The notes under the pieces: model-generated
The model's database searches: none
What the model saw: only the letters and a program-made list of their open reading frames with translations
What the model was told of the DNA's origin: nothing
Part shown: in pieces, positions 54,961-64,000 of the stretch
How the letters are laid out: each line of letters opens with the position of its first letter
Numbering within the stretch: the first letter of the stretch is position 1
NCBI GenBank assembly: GCA_030765055.1
Contig: CM060950.1
Span: forward strand, 16,362,966 to 16,426,965
DNA: 64,000 nt
Source: Mantis religiosa
Taxonomy: Eukaryota > Arthropoda > Insecta > Mantodea > Mantidae
Reading direction: 5' to 3'
Position numbers and translations under genes: made by a program

Positions 54961-56240
54961 AAGAGGGAGCAGTTGGCGGACGCCGACTTGGGGTCACTCT
55001 TGAGGGAATTGGAGGCAGCGACGAGACTGACCTGGGAGTACATCGCACCCAGAAGCGCTGCGTACAAGTCGTACTGGTCCCAATTGGAATCGTTGAAGAC
55101 CAAAGAGGGTGTGCTGCTCCGGGTATGGGAATCACCCGATGGGAAGACGCAGAGAGTGCAATTGGTACTTCACCGGAGAAAGGTCCCGGAAGTCTTGGAG
55201 GAAGTGCACGCCGGTACTTCTGGACACCTGGGAGAAAACCGAACGATCGTCAAACTCCGGCAGCGCTACTACGGCTCAGGCTCCGAGCAGATGCTCAGAG
55301 ATGGTGCCGTCAATGTCATGTGTACGCGGCGAGTCGTGGCCCCCAAACTAGGAGCCGGCGTCGCATGCAGCGGTACAACGTCGGAGCGCCATTCGAACGG
55401 ATCGTTGTCGACATAGCTGGACCATTCCCAGTGTCCGACCAAGGCAACATATACCTGATGGTGGACGTGGAGTATTTCACCAAGTGGCCGGAGGTGTATG
55501 CTATCCCAAACCAGGAGGCGAAGACAATCACAGACTGTCTCGTGGTGCATCTGTTCTGCGTTTTGGGGTGCCGTTAGAGGTCCACAACGACCAGCGCACC
55601 AATTTTTAGTCTAACCTGATAAAGGAGGCACTGGAAAACCTTGGGGTGAACAAGACCCGCACAACACCCCTACACCCGCAGTCGTACGGCATGGTAAATC
55701 AAGACCCTAGAAGAACATCTGAGGAAGGTCGAGGCCAGCCATCAGCGAGACTGAGGCGTCAAGGTGCCACTGTTCCTGCTGGCCTGCCGCTCAACACACG
55801 ACACCACTGGGATGACGCCAGCCAGTATAATGTTCGGCCGAGAGTTACGCCTTCCTTGTGACCTGGCATTTGGGAGGCCCCCGGAGGCGAAACAGCCAGC
55901 AACCGAGTATGTCGAGAACCTGGTGGACCGTCTCCACGACATGCATGAGATGGCTCGTCAGAACATCCAGAAGGCGAGCGACCGCATTAAAACCCGAGGC
56001 GACAGGCAAGCCAACAGCCAAGGTTTCCAGCAAGGTGACCTGGTCCGGTTGTACCGCCCTACCCGGACCAAGGAACGCTGCCCGAAACTTCAGCAGCTAT
56101 GGCAAGGACCGTACCGGGCGGTAAAGAGGATTAACAATGTGGTCTACCGCATCCAGAAGATGCCCAGAGGAAAGATGTTGGTGGTACATCTGGATCGTCT
56201 GGCCTGCTACGATGCTGCTGTTCGGGACGACCATCCTTGA
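54961..56240 (+). pseudogene. element B integrase
   Basis: N-terminal HHCC-like region around 55180-55330 (EVHAGTSGHLGENRTIVKLR with both His, then C-R-Q-C in a shifted frame), core with IVVDIAGPFPVSDQGNIYLM (first D, 55400), HNDQRTNF (second D, 55590), a broken third site where the V-E-R-Y-type sequence is shifted to VNQDP (55695), LLACRSTHDTTGMTPASIMF, and the C-terminal WQGPYRAVKRINNVVYRIQK (GPY/F-like, 56100). The last ORF (55764-56240) is intact for 158 codons and ends 8 bases before the right LTR. Confidence 0.85.
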
Positions 56241-56248
56241 GGGAGTAG

Positions 56249-56646
56249 TGTCGCGAGCCCATTTCGATCAAGGCTGCACGGGCAACTAGTTCAAAGAGAC
56301 AGGCAGTGTAGTGTGTAGATAACAGCTTGCCGAAACGGTGGGGGGAAGGAGACGTATTTCTCGAGAGTTCGTCTTTGTTCTAGCCGCGTCTCGGTTGTTT
56401 GAGAATATTCCAGAGTTTGAGTAATCTATAAAAAAAGCGAGCCCGCCCGCCACAGTGAGTCAGTCGGTAATTGGACGCGTGCGCATGAACAGCTGTGTGT
56501 TTGTGGTCGATGACCTTGCAAGTTTTATTGTGTATGTGACGGAATTCTGCACTGCTGGTGTAGGAAGTGTGTTTCTACGGAAATAAAAAGCATCTTTTAG
56601 TGTTTGTTATCTGGACTTTTAATTTCTACAAACCCACAAAGTCACA
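56249..56646 (+). repeat. element B right LTR (type II)
   Basis: TGTCGCGAGCCC to CAAAGTCACA, after the purine tract TTGAGGGAGTAG. TATA box at 56427-56433, AATAAA at 56582. Same type as the solo LTR at 19252 and the LTR at 29068. Confidence 0.88.
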
Positions 56647-56650
56647 ATAT

Positions 56651-57807
56651 TTGTGCTGAGTAGCTTTTTAAAATACACAAACTATGTATATTACTATATT
56701 TAGTGCTTAAAAGCACAGAAACAATATTTGAAAATAAAACTAACACCTTCTGGGGGCAGACATATCACCCTGCTGCTGCATCGCCCACCTCTGCATAATC
56801 CTCAAGCACCCAGCTAATTAATTCACTTCATAACATGTATTGTGTCACACCCATTACATTTACAAATGTAGGCTTATTCCCTTGGTCTTTTCCTCTTAAA
56901 TCATTACACATTAAAGATTATTCCCTTTGCAGAATTCAATCATTTTTCTGCTTTCTCTATTAAGTATCTTATCCCTACTTTTCCTTAACTACTGATCACT
57001 ATACACCCATATGCATTTGCTGTTTGAGAGAAAAATATTATGTAATATTCACCCACGCTTATAGTAATATCACCAGCTACAATAAAAGTCCTCTTAATTT
57101 CTGGAACTTTTCAAAACTCTGATGCCTCAGACATGTTTACACTATTCCTAATCCCAGGAATACCTCCACTCAAACTTACTTATCTTTAATTCCATTAATT
57201 TTTGTTTCTTCCTATTTAACAATTTATTCTAGATTATTCCATTACTCATCATAATGAACTCCCTTACACAATCAGAAATACTTCCTCTATTGCTTTTTCT
57301 TATACTATATTCGCCAGTTCCAGATTTAGCATTCACTGACTCTCTGTTTCGGCCCAACTGAATGTTTTGGGCATGGAATACTCTCATGGGAAATTTTCTT
57401 TTTGAAAATCAGACTGCAAAAATATATATTTTAGGGTAACATTTTAATGAAAACACAGTTAAAAATCATTATGTTATTAAACATAATTTATAAGCATTAC
57501 TTAACTCCTGGATATTTTCCTGGATTCTGCGTTCCTCTGCTACTTGACAGGCATTGGAGCCCACTTGTAAGTCCTGCAGGGTTTAAGTCCTCTATACAAA
57601 GAGGGTACAATGGAAATGGAATGGAAAATGTTCTTCTATAATTAAAATCATTGGTTAATTATACAATTACTTCATTAAGGTGTTTATTCATATATTTTAA
57701 CAGTGATGCTAACCTTAGCTGTCACTATAAAAAATATTGCAAAATCCTAAATAGTGTAATTAGCTAAGCTAAACCTAGATATTACCAATATGCTATAGAT
57801 TTTTTTT
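56651..57807. other. intergenic, nothing recognised
   Basis: AT-rich with no supported ORF; the 64-codon ORF at 57447 has no domain. Confidence 0.4.
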
Positions 57808-58040
57808 TAATTTACATCCTCCAATGTTAAGTAATATTGGATGATGAATGGTATAGGTGAAATTATGCTGAAATGAGCCCGGGGTCCATAGAGTTTAGAG
57901 TTACAAAACATTCGTCTTTCAGGATAAGGGAAAACCACAGAAAAAGCCTTGTCCAGATAACTCATCTTGATCGAGATTTGAACTCAGGACCTCTTGAACA
58001 TGAGGCAGACACGCTACCATCTACACTACCGAGGTGGACA
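57808..58040 (-). mobile_element. T1 SINE, diverged copy
   Basis: Minus strand; a T9 run on the left is the A tail, AGGATAAGGGAAAACCACAG is the core hairpin, and the tRNA-like head is on the right (ATCTACACTACCGAGGTGG, inverse of the A box). More mutated than the copies at 42.9 and 53.4 kb. Confidence 0.85.
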
Positions 58041-58059
58041 CAGAAAATTCAGATAATAA

Positions 58060-59830
58060 AGTAAAAATCACTTGGGATATTGTAAAAAGAGAAACAGGTA
58101 GAAACCCTCAAACTCATGACGACATTATTCTGAAGGCAATGTTTAATAATTTCTTCTTAGATGCTACATCAAGGCTCAACATTAGTCACAGGAGTAAAGA
58201 AGCTGTTTAAAATTTTTTGAAGAGCAGCTACCGAACTGAATTTCCACAATTTAAGCCAGAGTGAGTTACTACAGCAGAGATAATAAAAACTATTCAAGCA
58301 TTAAAAAAAGAAAAATAATGATAAAAAATTAAAAAATAACTCGGCATAATATGATAAAATAACTAGTACGGCGCTGAAAGCAATAAATAAACCACTATAC
58401 CCCTTGTGTAAATCAATCCTTAGTATCTAGTATTTTTCCTGAAAGACTGTATGCTCCTGTCAAACCTTTATTTAAGAAAGAGGATAAACGGCATCAGTCC
58501 AACTACAGACCTATATCATTACTGACAACTTTCTTAAAAATTTTTGAGAAGGTAATGTTTCACAGGTTCTACAATTTCTTTGAATATAATAATATTCTAG
58601 TAAAAGAACAGTTACAGTTTGGTTTCAGAGAAAGTTTATTGACAGAAAATACAGTGTGCATGCTTATTAATGACATCCTCTCGGTGTTCAATAAGAAAAT
58701 GCTTATTGGAGGTATATTTTGTGATCTGGCAGAGGCTTTTGACTATGTTAATAATGAAATTCTGATAGAAAAGCTAGTTTTATAGAATTAATTGTGTGCA
58801 CCTTAGTTGCTTTAAATCCTAATTGGAGAACAGGAGGCAAAAGGTTGAGATAAAGAATTCTCATCAGTGGCAGAGCTCTAATTGAGAGATCATTAAGCAC
58901 GGAGTTCCGCAAGGTTCAATTCTTGGCCACCTACTCTTCTTAATTTATATCAACGATCTTGCCCTAGCAATGAGAAGCATCCTGATTGCTGATGATACTA
59001 GCATAATAGTGACTAGCAGAAACTTAGATGATTTTGCACTAAAACTGAATAATGCATTTAGCACTATATGCATTTGGTTTAAGGTGAATAAATTCACATT
59101 AAATTTTGACAAAACTAAGGGCATACAGTTTGGAAAATCTTTCTCTGTGTATATATGATTGTGCTTGACCAGATTTCATTCACTAAATTCTTGAGTTTGC
59201 AGGTTCATGCAAATGTTAATTGGAAATGTCATATAGAGAGTTTCATAAACAAGTTGAGATTGGCTACTTTTGCACTTAAGTCATTGAACTCTTTTTGTCT
59301 AATTCAGACATTAAGAGTGGTATACTATGCATATTTTTTTTCTATAATAAAATATGGTTTGATATTCTGGGGTAACTCTGTGAAGAGCAAGCCAACTTTT
59401 ATATTGCAGAAGAGAGCTGTCAAAGTGATATGAGACATCAACATTATGGCTCCATGTAAGGGTCCGTTTCAAACGCTGAATATTTTAACACTTTGTTGTT
59501 AATATATCTTTATGCTTATGGGTTTCCATATTTAAAAAAAAAAAAAACAGGGCTACTTTACACAAAATGTGAATATATATAGCATAAATACTACACAAAG
59601 AATTGATTTATAAAAACCCAGTGCTAGACTGACTTGCTTCCAGAAAGGAATATATTATGAATGTGTCAAAATATTCAATGCACTTCCAAAATACTTAAAA
59701 TTACTATCTTCAGGAAAAATGGATAAGAATAAGTCTGCTCATGCTCTATGCAGCAAGGCCTATTACTCGGTACAGGAATTTATGGATGAATGTTAAAGTG
59801 TCCTGCGCAATAAATGGAATGGAATATATC
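58060..59830 (+). pseudogene. CR1-like LINE RT, decayed
   Basis: Codes for parts of one RT protein in several frames: VTWDIVKRETGRNPQTHDD (linker), LYAPVKPLFKKEDK, SNYRPISLLTTFLKIFEKVM, LQFGFRESLLTENTVCMLIN, GIFCDLAEAFDYVNNEIL (first D), GVPQGSILGHLLFLIYINDL, LIADDTSIIVTSRNLDDFAL (A-D-D box), KFTLNFDKTKGIQFG, VVYYAYFFSIIKYGLIFWGN, LQKRAVKVI and, after an A-rich insertion, IFNALPKYLK with YYSVQEFMDEC. The order is that of CR1-group elements. It lacks the endonuclease. The same family contributed the pieces at 16.0-16.7 and 18.7 kb. Confidence 0.85.
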
Positions 59831-60241
59831 ATTGTATTTGGTTTAATGTATAATATTTTATGTAGCGGTAATAGTTCTTAAAATGTTACATATGTTATGT
59901 TTGGTGGCGATAAAATGAAAATAAAAGAAAAAATAAATAAAAAGGGGGAAAAAAAGCATGTTTTGATGTACGGTGGTGGTAGTTAAAATGATTGATGTTG
60001 ATTTGGTGAGGATTGTTTTCTGTATGACGTGTTCAATGTCCTACAGCACTGCTCAGTGATAGGACCACATGCATAAAAAATGGAGAAACTTTCTTTTGTG
60101 CGATGCGAGAATATTTTCTAAGTCCAAATGCACGTATACGCATGCGCAAGCAGACGACCGAGCCGGTTCTGGCGTCGCAGCCAACATGAGAAAGATATGT
60201 AAAAATTTTAGCCAACCTCTGCAAAAATGCCCCAGACATAG
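59831..60241. other. short gap
   Basis: AT-rich LINE tail region, then CG-containing sequence that may be the left flank or end of the Merlin repeat. Nothing else recognised. Confidence 0.35.
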
Positions 60242-60688
60242 GTGACGCAGTCTGTGTGCAAAGGAACATGGTTTGAGCAGGCTAAGTTATCACCCGGTCA
60301 AAGTTTGTCACTCATGCACTTCTTTGCACAAACAATCCTACAACACGACGATAATGGAGTGCTCCGTAGGAAATATATGAGCTCACGGACTGTATCGGAC
60401 TGGTTCGGCTACTGCCACGAACTGTGCATAATGTATACTGATGTATTCACCAAGTATACTACAATGGGGAAAATTGGCGGTCCCGGCCACGTTGTTCAAA
60501 TCGACGAATGCAAAATAGGACGACGCAAGTTTCATCGTGGGTGTGTCGCAGAGGGCAACTGGATCTTGGGAATGATCGACGTGGCAACGAATGAGGTGTG
60601 GATGACGATATGCCCCAATAACAGGAGGGATGCAAATATACTCTACAGGCTATCTGCAGCGCCCACGATGAAACTTGTGTCATACTAG
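60242..60688 (+). pseudogene. Merlin (ISXO2-like) transposase, plus copy
   Basis: ORF of 148 codons. LSPGQSLSLMHFFAQTI and SSRTVSDWFGYCHELC are the helical part before the core; then GGPGHVVQIDECKIGRRKFH with the first catalytic D-E, CVAEGNWILGMIDVATNEVW and ICPNNRRDANILY, as in IS1016/ISXO2-type (Merlin) transposases. The ORF stops at 60686 where the inverted second copy begins, so the later catalytic residues are missing. Confidence 0.8.
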
Positions 60689-61044
60689 TTTGCATTCGTC
60701 AATTTGAACGACTGAACCGAGACCGCCAATTTCCCCCTTGCAGTATACTTGGTGTCATTTGACATCATGCACACTTCGTGGCAGTAGCCGAACCAGTCCG
60801 ATACAGTCTGCGAACTCAAACATGTATTTCCTATGGAGCACTCCATTATCGTCGTGTCGTAGGATTGTTTATGTACAAAGCAATGCATGAGTAACACAAT
60901 TTGACCGGGTGATAGTCTGCTAGATAATGTAATTTTGGGACAAGTGAGACTGTTGGCAGCAATGCATTCATTGGAGAAACAAGTACAGTTTGGCTGCACC
61001 GAGTTCTTCAATATGGCTACATTACGCAGTAAGTAAATAAACAA
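60689..61044 (-). pseudogene. Merlin transposase 5' half, inverted copy
   Basis: Minus-strand ORF that starts MFIYLLRNVAILKNSVQPN and contains RLSPGQIVLLMHCFVHKQSY and SSQTVSDWFGYCHEVCMMSN, parallel to the plus copy. It ends with QSFKLTNAN where the plus copy has VQIDECK. Thus two 5' halves point toward each other. DNA arms: about 60288-60514 against 60689-60914, with weaker matching out to about 60250 and 60955; the spacer of 174 bases belongs to the plus copy only. Confidence 0.78.
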
Positions 61045-61385
61045 ACAATAACGTTAAAAGAATGCCCTCCAACACGAAATTGCACTAAAAAGTAAAGAAA
61101 TTATATTAAAAATCATTGTTCTATATAAAAACATCAAAAAGTGTGAAGGAATTAGAAAAAAATGGCTGCATCGCATATTAGAAAGAAGAGCCAAAAAGAA
61201 ACAAAGAAATAAACCATGAGCAACTATTATTAGAAAAATAACACAAAACTGAGATTCATGTCTCTGTTCCCAAATATGAAAAGAAAAGTAAAAACCAAAG
61301 AAGGTATTTAAATGTTAAAGATAACATATTATATTCTGAAGTAAAAATATTAGGGAAATGTAAGATACAAACAAGATAAAAAACA
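61045..61385. other. A-rich gap
   Basis: A-rich sequence on the plus strand without an ORF or repeat copy. Confidence 0.4.
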
Positions 61386-61425
61386 GAGAGAGAGAGAGAG
61401 AGAGAAAAAAAAAAAAAAAAAAGAT
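61386..61425. repeat. (GA)n and A-run
   Basis: Simple repeat: about ten GA units followed by an 18-base A run. Confidence 0.9.
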
Positions 61426-61694
61426 AAATGAATGAAACAAATATGCAAGTTTTACTTATATTTAATTCAAATATAATACTTTTCCAAATAATCAGAGTTA
61501 AAAAGAAAGTGTCAAATATTCTCAGTAGCTAATTGGTTTTAACTTGGAGTTCATACTAAGAAAACTGCTTATAACGTCTTCATAACTTATTTGTCTTAAA
61601 ATATCACTTTCAGTGGTTAGCAAATCAGAAAAATTAAGCTTGTGTTAAGAGCACCACAACATTCATCAGCGGGACAGTGGGGAAACTACAGAAA

Positions 61695-61752
61695 ACCTTG
61701 GGACCTCTTGAACGTGAGGCAGACACGCTACCATCTACGCTACCGATGTGGG
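61695..61752 (-). repeat. T1 SINE head fragment
   Basis: AACCTTGGGACCTCTTGAAC, CGTGAGGCAGACACGCTACC and ATCTACGCTACCGATGTGG match the tRNA-like head of the T1 copies at 53.4 and 57.8 kb in inverse orientation; the core hairpin is absent. Confidence 0.75.
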
Positions 61753-62014
61753 TGTGCATAACTACCTGCACAATCTTTTATATATTGTTTTACATATTTT
61801 ATATTTGAGCATGTATGTGGATGTGGAGAGGGGGGGAGAGAGAGAGAGAACAGGAATATTTTTGTTGTATTCATATGGATTATCAAATCAATTTTTTTTT
61901 CTAAGGTTTAACATCTTTTAACATTAAATTTGCAGGTTTGAAGCCCATTTTTGGCTAATTTCAAGTTTGAAAATGGCAGTTTTCAAGGGGCATGTGTTAT
62001 ATTGAAAGGCAGAA

Positions 62015-62075
62015 GCAGAACTAAAAATTCCATGCCTTAGTTGGGATTTGAACCATGTGATTCTACCTTACAAAG
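62015..62075 (-). repeat. T3-like tRNA 3' half fragment
   Basis: AAAAATTCCATGCCTTAGTT followed by GGGATTTGAACCATG resembles 1614-1660 (AAAAATTCAATGCC...GGGATTTGAACCACGG), that is, the B-box half and downstream end of the T3 unit. Confidence 0.45.
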
Positions 62076-62529
62076 TTTGCCTGCATATTGTTATTATAAA
62101 TGCTCATTACCTCCCTGTGGGTAATGGAGGTTACTGCCTGTTAGAGCTTTGGAAGGTAAATCTGATCAATTCAGGATTTATTAATAAATAATAGCAGTTT
62201 ACCCTTATGTGATGTGGAAGATGTTTCTAATGGAATGTTTGACAAGATTCTTTACTAAAGACAGAATTTCACATGCTTTGGTAATTAGGAATAACACTTA
62301 ATGGAAGCTGTTTTGAAACTACAAAATGCTTGTGCGAGAGCATGAATACAGTGGAGAGTACTGAAATATGCATAATTGAGAGAGAAGTGCTGTGCTGTGT
62401 GTGAAATTTTTAATCTAAGTTTCTCTTCATTTACTTACGGAAAAAAGGAAGAAAAAATTGAAAAATATAGGGAAACTCCAGCATTAGAGGATCTTTAAAT
62501 AAAATATTTTGTGCAAAATTTTAGTAATG

Positions 62530-62600
62530 GCAAAATGCTCAGAGATTGTAACAGAATAACTATGTATTTTCGGTTTCAGGTTTAAATCCTGCCTGGAGGG
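62530..62600 (+). repeat. possible tRNA-like B box
   Basis: GCTCAGAGATTGTAACAGA followed 40 bases later by AGGTTTAAATCCTGCC gives an A-box-like and B-box-like pair at roughly tRNA distance on the plus strand. Stems are poor. It may be a worn SINE head. Confidence 0.3.
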
Positions 62601-64000
62601 TGGGAGTTTTTCTTTAGCCAAGATTATTCCCAATCCTCCCCAAGGTCTGACAGTATGAATGAGAGTGTGAACATCACTGCTGATGAACGATCATTCCAAA
62701 AGTAAATATGATTTGATGGAAAATAAATGGAACACTAAAAAATTTATTTTGCAGGCCATGTCTACTCTTTACATTATTGCTTTCATATCACAGATTGATA
62801 CCTGGCTCTTTTGCATTAGGGCAGCCCTCGAATACATACTTGATACATTTTGAACTGCTCTTGATTGGGTCTCTGCCCATATATCATAAGTGCATCTCTT
62901 TAAATACAATTTTTACTTTTCAATAAAGTGCATTTAGATAATTTCCCTTTTATGAAGTTATATTTTCTGGAAATCTCTGTACTGCTTCTTTTCAACATTA
63001 TTTACATCTTCATTACCCAATGCCATATTTTTCCCTAATAATATGCCATTTCCTTCAAAAGTGAATCAAAGTGTAGAAGGATGAGAGGAAGTGATTACTT
63101 ATTTATGTAGGTAAATGAAGATGGATTTTGTGCAGACTTAAGAACATTAGGAATGGGATGAAAATGTTCATCTGCAGGGTATTCATTTATATAGTCACTG
63201 AGATACTTAATAATACTTTTATTTTTATTAAAACTCAATCCATGTTCATACAAAATTACATTAATATTTATTTTGTGGTAGTGTATGCTGTAATGCACAT
63301 TATGGAAATACTCTTCCATACTTAAAGAGTACTAACTCTGATTAACAGCACTTGTAATTTATAATTTAACATTAACATTTCATTTAATCTTACTGCATGA
63401 CTTTTTCCTTCAATTTTTGCAGAACACCACATAAAAGTAAGAATCATAGTTAAGAAAAAAGTAATTTTATCAAGGTGTATGGTTCATTCCTTCTTTCATT
63501 TTTATCCTATTTACCAGATGTAGGTCATGCTTATTTATTATAACTTTTTGATAAATTATTGAACTCATTAGCTAAAAATATTGTGATTTTTGTAAATTAA
63601 TTAACTATAAACATTCTATTTAAATTTAATACTAAACATACTGTTATGTTAAACGTTAGGAACTATAATATTAACTAAAAAAATTGTTTAACATTTCATA
63701 TTTTGTAAACGTTTACATCAAAAGAAATGAAACATTCAATGAATGAGACTAAATGCTGATATTCTTTTCATTTACAGATAACCAAGTATACAAATGTTTG
63801 TGAAAATAGTGTAACCCGAGCGTTGGAACACCCTATAGAAGCAGCTGAGAGCGGGAAGCAGGGGAGGTCCATGTTAGCCACGCCCCCCCTCGTTTGTCTT
63901 ATAGTGGTGACAGGAGGTGGTTGGGAGAAAAAACATCACTGTGCCGTCTCTTTCTGCTCCACCTGTGTTCTAGAACTTACGGGATATTTCATCTAATGAA
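62601..64000. other. intergenic, nothing recognised
   Basis: AT-rich to about 63800, with two short antisense ORFs near 63100-63325 that lack any domain. The last 180 bases are richer in G+C (GAAGCAGGGGAGGTCCATG, CCACGCCCCCCC) and slightly recall the GC-rich block in the left LTR of element B, so an LTR edge could begin here; the window ends before this can be judged. Confidence 0.35.

Larger units (their letters stand above)
50817..56646 (+). mobile_element. Ty3/gypsy element B with unlike LTRs
   Basis: A 5.8-kb LTR retrotransposon on the plus strand, related along gag and pol to element A. Left LTR 50817-51396, right LTR 56249-56646; ATAT lies on both sides (50813-50816, 56647-56650). The two LTRs differ in length (580 against 398 bp) and share only about the last 150 bp, so they are of different types (III and II). 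A T1 SINE interrupts pol at 53386. No env. Stops and shifts in each gene. Confidence 0.9.

Noticed and set aside
63095..63325. Overlapping ORFs on both strands
   Set aside because: Both are short, AT-driven and without features.
1..64000. CRISPR array, bacterial defence system or viral integration
   Set aside because: No regularly spaced short repeats, no cas-like or operon-like genes, and codon and repeat content are those of an arthropod genome; no env-like gene was found with the gypsy elements.

Overview
The window looks like repeat-rich, AT-rich intergenic DNA from an arthropod genome, most likely an insect and plausibly a polyneopteran (cockroach, termite or stick-insect type). This is inferred from the mixture of elements: mariner, piggyBac, pogo, Merlin, hAT, Penelope, R1-like, Jockey-like and CR1-like LINEs, Ty3/gypsy elements with a tRNA-Leu primer site, and tRNA-headed SINEs. 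There are no bacterial-type operons, ribosome binding sites, rRNA genes or CRISPR arrays. The only sequences I would call host coding are two minus-strand C2H2 zinc-finger exons (18.8-19.1 kb and 49.1-50.1 kb). Almost everything else recognisable is mobile DNA, mostly broken by stops and frameshifts.

Layout. 0-2.8 kb: a tRNA-headed SINE, a LINE scrap, a CCAAT-type inverted repeat and two tandem ~310-bp units that each carry a tRNA-like sequence. 2.8-9.8 kb: a mariner element split by a 5.6-kb R1/I-type LINE; the LINE has its own ORF1, endonuclease, RT and RNase H, and its 5' region was hit by the 3' end of a CR1-like LINE. 11.7-15.4 kb: a decayed gag-protease retrotransposon interrupted by a Penelope-like element. 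15.4-18.8 kb: a CR1-like LINE whose two parts face opposite ways, then a piggyBac. 18.8-25.2 kb: a zinc-finger exon, a solo LTR, a 57-bp-arm snap-back hairpin, a long-TIR Tc1/mariner-type element, a possible LTR and SINE pieces. 25.7-31 kb: two hAT remnants, a decayed repeat ORF hit twice by the same SINE family, and an LTR end.

32.2-37.6 kb: Ty3/gypsy element A (minus), complete with two LTRs and an ATAT duplication. 39.3-43.1 kb: a second mariner, a Jockey-like LINE and a chimeric SINE. 45-50 kb: a SINE, a short tandem repeat, a pogo-like element with terminal repeats, and the ten-finger exon. 50.8-56.6 kb: Ty3/gypsy element B (plus), interrupted by a SINE and carrying two LTRs of different type. 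57.8-62.6 kb: a SINE, a CR1-like LINE, an inverted Merlin pair and SINE scraps. The last 1.4 kb shows nothing I can name.

No element here looks able to move by itself. The main value of the window is its layered history: insertion order can be read from target-site duplications, and several elements show unusual structures (hybrid LTRs, chimeric SINE, inverted Merlin arms, a hairpin core shared by two SINE families with differing stems).
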